From assembly GCF_030848805.1 (NCBI RefSeq), contig NC_092367.1, forward strand, positions 18,533,692-18,597,691: a stretch of DNA of 64,000 nt, in the 5' to 3' direction. Under the pieces are notes generated by a model, which saw nothing but the letters and a program-made list of their open reading frames with translations, had not been told where the DNA came from and did no database searches. Origin of the DNA: Temnothorax longispinosus (lineage: Eukaryota > Arthropoda > Insecta > Hymenoptera > Formicidae). Position 1 is the first letter of the stretch. Each line of letters begins with the position of its first letter. Both the position numbers and the translations under genes were made by a program. Shown in pieces: positions 1 to 11,610 of the stretch.

Positions 1-3000
1 TTGGGGTCAACTTGATCGTCTGTTTCTTTTAAGATCTTGTCTCTAAACCTCGTAATAATGTTTATCTATTATCAATTATTAATCTACGGAGTAAAAATAA
101 TGCTAAGGGAATTTTTATTTTCAAATTTACCTACACGCAATTATAACACGTAATCGTAAGAAGGACGATCATCCTTTTAGCTCGAATAAAAGATTGGCAT
201 AGTGTTTGCTTCGACTCTATAGCTTATGAGTGATCGATGTCACTTATGGTCACTGTCGCGGACGTCATCGTTAGTGACCCGACGACTGTCGACGACGAGA
301 AATGCAAGCCGGCAAGTAGACGCCGATAAGTCGCGTGCAAAGCGCCGTTTCATTTTTCATTCACTTTCCTTCGATCGATATACTTACGTCGCTCTTCGTA
401 CTGTATCGTCTCGTCGTAAGACGGATTATAGATTTACGCATATATTGTCAATAAAATATACGCAAAGCAAATGAATACCTATAGCTTGCTATTATCGTAT
501 TACTTATTGTTAGAGTCAATCTTGAGCTATTATTACACTAATGAGTTGTACTAATACTATTTATAATTTTTATTTCTTGCCAAAAGATAAACCTGCGATT
601 ATAATAAAATGTTTTCGATAAATATATGTCGATAAAAAAGAAGATACAGTTTTTAATATCACGATTTTTTTGTCTTAACTATCTTTTTCGAGACTATACT
701 TAGCGTGCCTGTGATGTGGTCAAAGAAACTATATTCAGCACATGTGTTGCTGCTGCATATGTAATAAAATAAGTATATGGTATAATGTAATAATTCATAT
801 TTTATTTTCAAAATCATCAATCATTAACAGTTGAAAATATAATTTATGCGTCCGCGAAACGCGACGTTATTTTCTAGTTTCTCGAACACCCTGACCCTCC
901 AATTTCGATCCTCATCATTAATCTAAAAGATATATAAAAAAGAGTAATATTTAAAATCGTTTCTATTTTTATATTAAAGATTGGCTAAGAAGTTCTTAAT
1001 TTAATTAGATGCAGTTGCATAATAATTAGATAGCTATAACGTCAAGATTATGAATCGTTATCGCAACGATAATAACATCATTTAGTCACATAAATGTTTC
1101 CCAAAATATGGAATTGTTTTTTGATGTACTTTTAAAATGAAGACTATGGTTTATGGCTCGATAATGGTGTCGAATAGCAAAGACTTTGTATATTTGTTGA
1201 GTGTACCTCTCGCGTCTTTGGTAATTATCGACAGATGAACCGCGTTGAAAGTTTAGCATTGGCATTACGGCCAGTTTCTCTACCGTGGTTCGTGCTCTTT
1301 TACAATATGTTGGATGATTATTTTTGGCATGCCAGGACCGTACACACGTCAATCCGTTTGATGGATAGGCTGGAAGACCAGAAAACAGTACCGGCAACTT
1401 GAATGTGGCTCGGCTCAGGTCGAGTCACGCTTCGCGTGCGACGCAGTCGAGGAAATAATCCGCGCGATCTAATATTTAATTTATATTTTATGTCAACCAT
1501 GTTTCAATTAATTTCCACTTTGCACGATTCCTGATAGTTATTATTGATATATTTTTTCATATAATAAAATTTCCGTTTAATACATGTCTACTACAAACAG
1601 ATGTTTTTTTACCAATCTACTAAAAGCATACGTTATCTGATAACGTATGAAAGATGCCTGTTGTTTGGATATATCGCGTTTTGACAAAACTGGTCGGCAC
1701 AAGATCATTTTCGGTTTTATTAATATGATAGAGGAAGAAACAATTGGCTCGCGACGCGTGTACCTCCGCAATCGTTCTTTGAGCGATACATAATAGTTAT
1801 AATAGTGCCAACTTTATGGTGCACCAGATGCCGCCTGGTCGTTCCAAGTTGGCTCCAACATCTGCCATTCGCCGACAGTCGGTTTTCGATGCCGTTTTAA
1901 ATCGTTCGAACGTACGGAGATCAAGGTAAAGGTTAATTACTTCGTTTCCCGTCGACAATTTGTAGGATCACATTTCGTAAAAATTTAAATCTTGTTGAAT
2001 TAAAAGAAGTAGACAGAAATTTATTTTATTGAGATATGAATCCCTAATCTCTTTACGATTATATTAAAAGAAATGTCCTATTTTTCCTTATTTTACTTAT
2101 TTTATCTTGACAAAATTAATTTAATTTTTTAAAAGGAATTAAAGCATATTGCAATAAATTTTGTTTTATCGCAATTAGGTAAAATATTTGGTAAAACAAT
2201 CACTCGTTTATCGCTATTGCTATTATTTGTCGTGATTTTAAATATTAAAATGAGTTTCACGGAAAGATTTCTTATCCATTCTTCTAAATCCTTCAATTTT
2301 TTGCAAAGACAGAGCGGCAATTATGTTATGTAACGGTCAAACAATTATTCCCGAAATTATTTCTTATGTTTCATTATTATTACCCGCAGGCCAATTGGAG
2401 AGATTATTTGCCGAGCCTTGTGCATCTCTAACTTCAAGGTCCCTCGCGATATCTGCGAGTCTTGAGAAGCGTTTAGCACCGCGCGATTTCGCTCGTTAGC
2501 ACATGTCACTCGATTTTCGCGCGTTGAGGTACTCATCTGCGAAAAATTTTTTAATGGTGTCAAAATATTTGAAAATATAGAAAATTTTGGAAGAGTCATT
2601 TTCCGACGTATATCTGTTGTAACCTTAACAAGAATTTCCTAATTAATAGCAAACGATAAGTTTAACTTATCCTGTTATTCAATTCTTCCACGACTTACGA
2701 GTTAACCGAGATTTATCTCGCTAGGAAGTCGTTCGCGGAACAATAAACTTATCAACGGTGGAACGTTAAAGTGTTCCAGTTTCAACGGGTATTAATTTAG
2801 ATAAGTCTTAGGGTCCCTATATAACAGGTAAACTTGCGCGCGTTAAAGATGTGAGTTTTAAGTAAGAGATTATTACGAGATATTAAATCATCTACCTCAG
2901 TTTACAAAATAACACGTTAGTAAAAATCGATTAATATCCCCAATATTTGATCGATCTGCGATTTTTTCCAAGACGATCTTCATCTACATCTATAGTTAAA

Positions 3001-5165
3001 GATTCGGGCTGAGGCCGATCGCTCGTGGCCTGGCGTGGCCTCCAAGCGGGTACCGCTTTTCTGGCAACCCGCCAGAACTTATGCCAGGTTTCAACATACC
3101 GGCCGACATGAGTATTTTCGGTTTCGCGGCGAAACGACGACGGTCTGTCTCTCTTTCTCTCTTTTTCCGCGTCTCTCTATCTCGTCCCTCTTCCGATACG
3201 CTTCTTTAAAGGAAAACGAAGGGATGATCTCTCCGTTATATTAGATTAGCAAGTAGACGAATGGTGTTTTCGTCGGACAACTTTACCAATTAGTTCGAAA
3301 CCAGTTAGTTCAATCCTCGATGCTGCAGTACAGAAGTTTTGTTTATTATTCTCATCGCTCTATATATCATCGAAGAAAGATTGAACTGAAATTCTACTGA
3401 TTTTCGGACCCCTCCTCTACTTAGACACTTGTCGAAACACAAGTGCAAATGTTTAATTAGCGTTCGGCACGATGAGTATGGCGACAATGTGTGATTAGTC
3501 TCGTGATAAACCGCTTTCATCGCGCTAGTATGTCACTTAATCATCACTGTACCGACGGGATATACTATCGTACACAATCAGTCTTTGGTAGACCTAGTTT
3601 CCGCGAGATCGCTCCGAGAGCTATTTTCTCTACATTCGCGGCATGTAAAAGAGCGGCAAGCTCAAATAGCGACAATTTATAATATCGTTATTCGTTAGAA
3701 ACAATAATAACTCTTCTAAAATATATTTAGCTTTCTATCGATAGACAAGCAATTAATAACTGAGCTAATCCAGAACCGTTTATTAACGATCCCGTAAGTC
3801 GACATAAAAATTATGTTCTATATTAATCATCGTCGTCTGTTAGCCAGTCTGCCAATAATATACGAAGAAAAAATTAACTATACAAATCGCACAAGTACAA
3901 GTTTTGGAATGCGAAGCCTTAGTATCGAAATATCGAGGCTTCCGTGGAAGCCTTACGTTGGAAGTCAACGTAAGTATGCAGCGGATTATAGAGATAAAAA
4001 TTGCCTTATCAAATTAATCTTGTAATAATTATACCGGCGTCCGATATTGCGTATAAACAAAATAAAGAGGATTGCCTCTCGGTCGGTTTTCGTCATTTGA
4101 ACGAAGATTTCTTACATCACTGAATGTACGTTCTTTTGAATGAGATAAGCATAATTAATCAATATGATGATAATAATGTTCAATAATCCTACCCAAGATA
4201 ACCCTCACGTGAGTTGCGGTAATTGACGATTTGAATTAAATTCGGTGAATGCACAGGCATAAATATGTAAACTCGATATTCAATTTGGTAGAATATATAT
4301 GACGTTTTAGGATTGCGTTCGAAATTATTGGCCGAAATTATGGGAGGACGATCCTCTCGCGGAATAATTTTATGGAACCTAAATTGGCTATCTATATCCG
4401 AAAATTGCTATCCGGGAAAGCAGAGATAGATTTGGGACTCGTCAAAAGAACCTGTCTCTAAAATATCGTCAGCTCGTTCTCGAACGTAATTTGCATACGC
4501 GTCGCATACGCATGCACTTATCATTCACAGCTGGCGACGCGACGGGGCAAAACACCGCTGCGATCCGCCGCGCCGCGATGCGTCTTGCGTCTAGTCCTAG
4601 AGTTGCTAGGCGAAATAGTCACGCGGTGCGCGCATACATGCGTGTGCAGACTCGTCATTAGCGCGACTATCATTAGCCGGCAAGGCCGCGTTCAGGGCTG
4701 TCGACAGATGCCACGGACCCCTGCGTTCAAAGCGTCTGTTTCTCAGGGGGCTCGGATTTCACGCTGTGTGGCAGACAGCGTAATTTCGGATAATCTCACG
4801 ATCGTGTTTCTTTCCCTTGCAATGTTACGGTGCAAGAATTAAAAACAAGTACGTCCGTATGGAAAGATAATTGTAATAATTAACATGGCGTACACAAAAT
4901 TCCAGAATAAAAGAGTACATATAAATACACAAAATCTCAAAATTCGTGTAGAAATGTAACAGTACGCTATTGCGGACATATAAGCAATCATAATATAATT
5001 TTATATATCTGTGAAATTCAATTTTGATACTTAGAGATACTTTGTACCGAATAAACAAGTAAATAATTTCTTTACTGTGATCTACGTACACATTATTTTC
5101 TTTTTTCTTTCTGAAAAAAAAGTATCGTTATTTTTCATTAATTTCTAAATGTCATCGGACGTATT
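1..5165. other. AT-rich intergenic region, no gene recognised
   Basis: No open frame here resembles a known protein. All are under 90 codons and have the composition of chance ORFs. The stretch holds a TATA-like motif (CTATATAACA near 2817), a perfect PAR-bZIP half-palindrome at 2325-2334 and one CACGTG E-box at 4206-4211. The stretch around 4490-4790 is more GC-rich than its surroundings but shows no convincing coding frame. Confidence 0.6.
2325..2334 (+). promoter_or_regulatory. Candidate PAR-bZIP (PDP1/VRI) binding site
   Basis: The ten bases GTTATGTAAC match the consensus RTTAYGTAAY bound by PAR-bZIP proteins and by VRILLE. It lies about 2.8 kb beyond the 3' end of the minus-strand gene. 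A single site of this length can occur by chance, so occupancy is only inferred. Confidence 0.25.
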
Positions 5166-5703
5166 TTAGGATTGAGAATTCTGAGGAGAGTTTTGTGAGT
5201 GCCGTTCGTCTGAATATTCGGATATAGAAGTTTCGCTTTTGTGAGGATTCTCGTCTTTCCTGTCGGCGTCGTTCCTCTTCGGCTCCGGAAACATCGCCTC
5301 CATTTCTATCTCGCCGAGATCAGCGCGTGTTCTAGGTCTTCCTTGACTTCTTCCTCGACTTCTTCCTCGACTTCTTCCTACTCTTCTTCTTCTTCTTCTG
5401 CTTCGTCTTCTGCTAGGCCTCCTTCGACGCCTTCGAGAGGGACGTCTGCCTCTTCTCCGGGCGCGTGACGTTCTGCGATATTTGCGGCTTCTTTCTCTTC
5501 TTCGTCTTTCTTTTTCTCTTTTTTCTCTTGCTCTTTTTTCTCTTGCTTCTCTAGCTCTTCTTTGCCTTGCTCTTTTAGCTCTCCTTTTCTTTTGTATGCC
5601 GAATCGCCAAGGTTGTGCTGGACAAGGTTCCATCACCCCGTCACCAGTGCCATTCCCTAACGAGAGCTGTCCGAGGTGGTCGCGATTGCACGAATAGTAT
5701 CCT
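5166..5703 (-). CDS. Linker-histone-like protein, exon 2: Arg-rich protamine-like tail
   Basis: This is the second coding exon of a two-exon minus-strand gene and encodes residues 69-246 of a predicted 246-aa protein. The acceptor is a good pyrimidine-rich CATTCTTCTCAG ending at 5704. The exon opens with one base that completes a Gly codon, so the H15 domain reads through as KRSKG-GYYSC. Residues 69-105 form a Gly-rich linker. Residues 106-194 are extremely basic: I count 48 Arg in residues 108-194, with runs of five to six Arg in a row. RGRS repeats encoded by a 12-bp tandem unit lie at about residues 178-188. Residues 195-246 are polar and partly acidic, rich in Ser, Asp, Glu and Asn. H1-derived sperm nuclear basic proteins combine a winged helix with such a tail, so DNA compaction in sperm is the inferred role. 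An RS-type splicing factor is the main alternative for this exon alone. No exact AATAAA was seen on this strand within 300 bases after the stop. Confidence 0.7.
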
Positions 5704-6458
5704 CTGAGAAGAATGTCGGTAGAATGTTTCAGTATCACAATAATCACTATCTAGCGTAAATTATGACAAATTACTACAATCGCCTTCGCATTCAATGTCC
5801 TAGAACTTTTGTCGTAAATGAATGAAATACATGTGCCAAGGAATAGTTTACATCACGCGGCAGAATTCTCTTCTTAAATAGATATGCTTATTGTTAGTTA
5901 CTCAGCATTTGGAGGTCAGACTTAAAATCTTTTTAATGACTAAATTAAGTGTTTTTATCAATGCATATTACATTACGTTACACCATCCTCGCAAGATGTG
6001 ACACAACAGTTATTTGATCAAGTGCAGGGAACATTGTGTGGTTGACGCGATCAAAATATTTTTTTACGAAGTGGGTCACGTATCGCCCTCGTAATCGTGA
6101 CTTAATCTATTGCGCTTTATTTTTGACCCAGCGGCTTTATCATTGGCATTGATAAGCGAGTTTTTCGTAGTGCAGAAAGTATAACATCGTACGTTCAATG
6201 TATTACGCGATGCTTAACGCCTCTCCCGTAATTTCTCACAATTCTCGATAAGTCAAAACGTACAACTTAACTTTCAAAATATACCTTCCGCCCGAATAAA
6301 GAGTTTAGTTTACTATCATCGTTTAACCGAATATATTAACGGAACGTAAAAATTTGTTGTAATCTTGGTGTAACGAGCTTTAAATTAAATACGACAAATA
6401 AAATTACTGGAATCGTTTAATTATCGATAATTAATGGGAATTTGCGTCAAATTCATAC
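5704..6458 (-). other. Intron of the linker-histone-like gene
   Basis: This predicted 755-bp intron has donor AAAAGG|GTATGA and acceptor TTCTCAG|A. It is AT-rich with no coding signal. If it were retained, translation would stop after eight further residues (YEFDANSH), giving a 76-aa protein that is only the H15 domain. The stop codon just inside the donor therefore makes splicing decisive for whether the basic tail is present. Confidence 0.65.
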
Positions 6459-6661
6459 CCTTTTGAACGCTTAAGAATCCCATAGGATAATCCGCGTCGT
6501 AAAGCTAATTGGACCTGCCGCCTGGTCTCCTCGCTAGGAACATTGTACTCCTGGGAAATATAGTTGCTAATTTCCCGCGATGTCGAACCTTGCACATCTT
6601 GCAGCCTACGTATAGCGTTTACAACCAGGGCCTCGACCTTTGGAGTCCGCCTACCAGGCAT
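6459..6661 (-). CDS. Linker-histone-like protein, exon 1: H15 (GH1) winged-helix domain
   Basis: This first coding exon encodes residues 1-67 and two bases of codon 68. The start is the ATG at 6661 (MPGRRTPK). The frame stays open a little further upstream, but only from a TTG. Residues 7-72, completed by exon 2, align by eye with the globular domain of linker histones. The landmarks are VEALVVNAIRRLQD as helix 1, GSTSREISNYISQEYNV as helix 2, and a recognition helix followed by LSYGILKRSKG and GYY in the wing. Linker histones bind the nucleosome dyad and linker DNA in the nucleus. The typical H1 tail rich in Lys, Ala and Pro is replaced by an Arg-rich tail, so this is unlikely to be the somatic H1. 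A male-germline H1 variant or protamine-like protein is the best inference. The exon phase (2) matches the acceptor of exon 2 exactly. Confidence is high for the domain and lower for the biological role. Confidence 0.78.
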
Positions 6662-6760
6662 GTCTACTAATTTTAACAATTATATTCTTTACTATACCTT
6701 GTATGCACAATTGCGTCATCTTGATAAGTTCTATTACCGATACTATTACTCATCAAAGAT

Positions 6761-6766
6761 CACGTG
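6761..6766. promoter_or_regulatory. CACGTG E-box upstream of the linker-histone-like gene
   Basis: A perfect CACGTG lies 100 bases upstream of the start codon of the minus-strand H15 gene, in sequence otherwise AT-rich. That is a plausible proximal promoter position for a bHLH factor (CLK/CYC, MYC/MAX or USF type). No clear TATA box or initiator was recognised, and the factor cannot be told from the motif alone. Confidence 0.3.
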
Positions 6767-6799
6767 CGAAACCGGCGGAAAAGTTTTATTATTCGCATA

Positions 6800-9700
6800 A
6801 ATATTAATTTCATTGAAAGAATTTGTATATATGAAGATCGCGTAACGTAAAGACTTAATGACGTATAAGGGTCTGCTTAGATGTAGGAATGTCTACCTGC
6901 GTTGCGTAGAATATGGCAGGAATGTATTTAATTATACTTTCTTTCCGAGAATACGTATCGCAATCCATCAGATACAAACGGCACAATAAATTATATACTC
7001 TGAATTATTTTAAATTTCCTGCATTTTTTTACTGATATAATTCGAATTCGGCACGCGAAATTTTCATTGATTTCAACAAAACGGTATCCAAGGGGAATGA
7101 TCGTCATTCTCGTCTATGATCATGTTTTTTTATATATCATTGTTTTTCTCGATTTTTTAAATCGAAAATATCGAAATTGCTATAGCTATAAAAACGCAAT
7201 AAATGAATGAATCACGAACTATATTATGCATTGTACTGAATACTAACTGCATAAAATATTCTGAAATGTTTTTATAGTCTTCATAATAAAAGCTTCCTCG
7301 CTTTCAAGAAAAAAATCGCAAATTTTGAATTATTTCGCGCTCAGCATATGCTCTTTACCGGTTTCCCTTGAACTTCGTTCCTGCCTATCTTACGTTGACT
7401 TATAATCGGACTTACAATCAAAGTACGGTAATGAAAGTCTTCGCCGAGGCGAATAAATTACGATCAAATCGGATATCTGCTTAATGACTAAAATGTTTCG
7501 AGTTCGTTAGCAATCGACGCACTTAAATCAATATTTACATTGTCAGACTGGTAACAGCAAAAAAATCATTGAAATAAATTATATATATATTATGCATTTA
7601 AACGATAGAAAATGAGTTATTCTACGAGTCAAATTATTTGTATTGATTCTAAATAAATTATATATATTGTTTAATTATATTATACGCTACTCTGATTTCC
7701 GAATTTTAGATTATTGGACTCTTAAAGTTCCAGATAAAACAGCTTTTCAATCATATTTTGTACTGATTTAGTTCTATTATTTAATTTAATCACATTTAGA
7801 ATAAATTTCAATTAGTGACATAAAGCCATTATTGTTATATAGGTAAGAAAATATATTATACCAAAATGTCTATTTGTAGCGAGCATTTTCACTCTTTCAT
7901 TCTCTTCTTCCCTCGCTCTTTTTCTGTCGCTCTATCTCGAACAGAAATAAAACAGCGCAAAATGGCACCAGAGTAGCATGTCAGACGTTTGTGCCGTGAC
8001 AGCTCGGAATTCTTTTCTTATACACCTTTGTAAATATAGTTCTCTTCCGGGTATTTGAATCTCCTGATCAAGGCGATGCCGGACTCTCTATTAGCTATAT
8101 TATTATTTTCTAATATAAAATGTATCAAAATTGATTGCCGATATATCGTATTTTTCGCGTAAAATATAGTTGACATGACAAACACGTATCTTATTTTAGA
8201 AATATATTATTATGTAAATTTAAGCGGGATCAAAATTTATCCATGTATAAGGATTTCGTGCACAATTTGTACAATTGGGAGCGCACATGTTTAAATTACC
8301 AGTCGATTTTCTTATTACACGATATAGTACGATAACGAAAGGTATGCCTGTCTTATCACGGAAATCGATGCGACTTATCATCTTATCGATGGTGTTGCAA
8401 TTACGAGGATTGGCAGATATAATACGCTTTATTAGACTTATTTATATTGCAAATGCGACCAAAGTTTGTTAAGTATGGTCGACTGATTTCTAAAGTATTT
8501 GCAATAAAATTGTCAACATCGTGAATGATTTATTAGTTATGTATCATTTCACTACAAAAGAATAAATATGCATCGCTTCAAGCGCGTGTCCATTGATGTG
8601 TTGTTCCTTATACAAAGTGTTTGTAATATTACCACGCTTTCTTTTCATTTTTGTGTAGATCGTTTGTAGAATTTAAAAACGATATTCTCCACTAAAAGCT
8701 TTATAAACAGTATACTTTTTAATTATTTTGTTTCAACATTAAATAAAAAAAATTTGGCGTTTAAAAATCAGAAATTAAAATAATCTTGGAACAGTCTTAT
8801 TTTACTAGAAAAAATATTTCACATAATTCTAAAATGTATTTGCTTATATGTTTCATAGTTTTTTAATTGTTATTGATGCCTCGAGAAGGCATTTCGTTAA
8901 AGGGGAGCTTAATACCAATTGTCCCAAGAATTTCTACATGAAAAAATGGGAAAATGGCTATTTCGTATATAGATATTATTGTACTCGTACGGTTTTTTCA
9001 AATCTCGTAAGCTGACATTTAAAAATTAAATTCGACTCGAGATGAATGACGAAAGATCCTTCGGTAAATCATGTTAGAGTAAGTTCCTGCAGAGTGCAGC
9101 ACGGATCACATATAGACTCTGCCGGCATCTGGTATCGCTTCAAGGGAATTGGTTTCGCCAAAAGCCCGTCATTGATACCATGTTCACAACGATAACGCAG
9201 AAATCGTCAATGCCTGGGCCTGATAGCTTCCCTGCAACTACTTTTTTATCCTACTTTCGATAATAATATTATCTAATTTAAAAATACCTGATAATATTAA
9301 AATAAAAACTTATACATTCTGAAACTATGAGAAATAACTATATAATAAATGCACGCAACGAAAGGTCGTGACAATTGTCTTTTTCAGCACACATGGAGGT
9401 ATATGAAAAGGAAATTATCTATAAATTGCCGGAGAAACGATATACATATATGCGTTCTCCAAGCATTCACCTGCGCGTGCAAGGGCACCGGACATACGGA
9501 TCGCACACATAAGCGTTGCAGACCATCGATGTGCTGTGTACTGCGCGTTTGTCACACGCGACACACACGCGCGTTCCCGTGCAAATGATGATTACTGCCG
9601 GTATATCAATGTTATGTGCTCAATAGCGACGGAAACTAGTTCCAGTAAAAATTTTACCATATCTGCGCTACTTATAGTTGCTTATACTTTTATAATATAA

Positions 9701-10560
9701 TTTATTTAGATACGTTTAAATTTTTAAGTGATAAAAGTGTCGAGACAATGTGAAGTGTAGATATAATGATTAGAAAATAAATTCTATGTATATGTTCCAA
9801 GTACACTCCAGAGATAGTAATCATCGTACACTCGTAAATGCCGAGCTGTCTACGCAAGATATACAAGTTCTCCAAACTGACAAGAATAGCAGAGAATTAA
9901 TTTATGAAATAGGAAATATTTTTACTATTTCAAGACGCACGTGTATAAGTGCACGCCGTTAACGTGTGTCCATTGTCAGCATTTTCGACCTTGCGGCACG
10001 CGAGAATGTGCACGGGGAACAATCGAGACGGTCAAGGAGAACTTACTGAATAATAATCAGCTGCGCGAGAGAGAAAATGATTGCGCTGCCTATGAATGAA
10101 AAGAAGGAAGCCATGAATTTCTGATTACCGTGCACTTTGTACCGTTTCGGAGCGGAGATCACAAATAATAATGGGTCGTCCGTAGACAAGAAAAAATCTT
10201 TACCATAATCGTATCGTCACTTCCTGGATTTTTGTGACGAAATCGTAACGATCGTGGAACAGGGTCTCCATCAGAAAGAAAAAAGAGATTACATCCTTAG
10301 AGAGACAATCATGTTAAACGAGATGTTTTTTAATCACTATGCCCGAATGTCCGGCGTCTCAAAAATATTGTACGAACTTTGTGAAAATTAATGGATGCCG
10401 GAAGAAATCTCGCAGGAGTGATAATATTGATAAAAGTATCATTTGTAAAAATATCGCGACAGATGCATTGCGCGTTGGATATTTTCTCTCTTTTCAAAAA
10501 TTCAGAAAATTCTTGGGTGGATGCTCTCTCTCCGCGAGCTTATTGATATCAGGTGCGTGA
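6800..10560. other. Gene-free intergenic stretch
   Basis: I see no credible coding region between the minus-strand gene and the CpG-rich block. The sequence is AT-rich, with short chance ORFs only. A moderately GC-rich patch lies around 9060-9240. One CACGTG E-box occurs at 9938-9943. No transposon ends, tRNA boxes or long repeats were recognised. Confidence 0.5.
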
Positions 10561-10961
10561 GGATTTAGAGCGTAATCATCGCGCGCCTCTTACGAGGTTA
10601 TTATTGCTTTAAAGATGGATCCATTATATCGAGGCGAGTCGGCTCGACGCGGCCGAGCGAAAGTGCCTCGGCCGCATAAATGTCGGGCCGACTCGGCCGG
10701 GGATCGACCGAGAAGGTGGCTTAACGAATGTGGAGAGATCGGTGAACCGGAAGCGAAAGGCGCGCGCAGCTTCACGATTCGTTTGGTGTGACGTATAACA
10801 TAAGATCGTCAGTCTCCCAGCCTTTAACGCTTCGCGGAACTAGAAATCTGTTTTTCACGCTCGAATCGCGTGAGCTTTGTTCACGCATCTTTATATTGTC
10901 ATGCGTGCGAATGAGAATTTCCTTTTTTTTTTAAATCGCATGCCAGATAGAGTTTAATCCT

Positions 10962-10985
10962 GGAATACTAGTAGGAATACTAGTA
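10962..10985. repeat. Perfect 12-bp tandem duplication
   Basis: The unit GGAATACTAGTA occurs twice head to tail and contains the palindrome ACTAGT. It lies within the putative upstream control region. This is probably a replication-slippage product. Confidence 0.8.
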
Positions 10986-11561
10986 GACGAACTGTGAAAA
11001 ATCGTCCGACAAACATAAAACGTAACGCTAATTATGCCAACGAATGAATGATCTAATGATAATTAATATACAATATAATAAAGTAGTTAAACCTAATTTC
11101 GAAGATAAGGTATTTTCTCACGTAATTTTTTTTTGGTTGTAACAATCATTATATTTCTTTTTTCCGTGAGATCCTGATGAACTGAATTGGATCGATCTTT
11201 TTGTTTTAATGTAACATTTTTATCGCGTTCACATTCATCGTGAGAAATAGCTGTTTCCACGTGTGTCGATTAAAAAGGTAATTACTACGTTACGCTTGCG
11301 ATGCAACGCGACCTTCGGTACTGTCGACGAGCCGGACACGGATGTTCCTAGGCGCGTCCGCACCGAGATTGCTGCTCTGACGCGCTCTTTCGCGCTCGTA
11401 ATTTTACGACGAGATCGTCCCGGGACAGATCTTTGTTTTTTTTACGGGGATAATCCCCCGGCGTTTGAAAATTGGAAACGCGATATAAATGGAACGTGAC
11501 CTCTAATAACTCGGAGATACCCGGGATGCTATGATGGAAAATTGACATCAGAAACGGCGCT

Positions 11562-11610
11562 CACGTGCGCTCTTATTAGATGCAGCGCGATTCACGTGGC
11601 GTAACACGTG
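11562..11610. promoter_or_regulatory. Cluster of three CACGTG E-boxes with a tandem pair
   Basis: Perfect CACGTG hexamers occur at 11562-11567, 11593-11598 and 11605-11610. A fourth lies at 11258-11263. The last two of the cluster form CACGTGGCGTAACACGTG, two palindromic E-boxes separated by 6 bp. Tandem E-boxes with 6-7 bp spacing are the known high-affinity arrangement for CLOCK:CYCLE/BMAL1 dimers. In Drosophila, Pdp1 is a direct CLK/CYC target. The cluster is about 3.7 kb upstream of the first Pdp1 coding exon. The motifs are seen directly; circadian function is inferred. Confidence 0.5.

Noticed and set aside
5241..5697. Plus-strand Ser/Leu-rich frames
   Set aside because: They are antisense shadows of the Arg-rich minus-strand exon. 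Arg codons read backwards give Ser, Leu and Pro runs.
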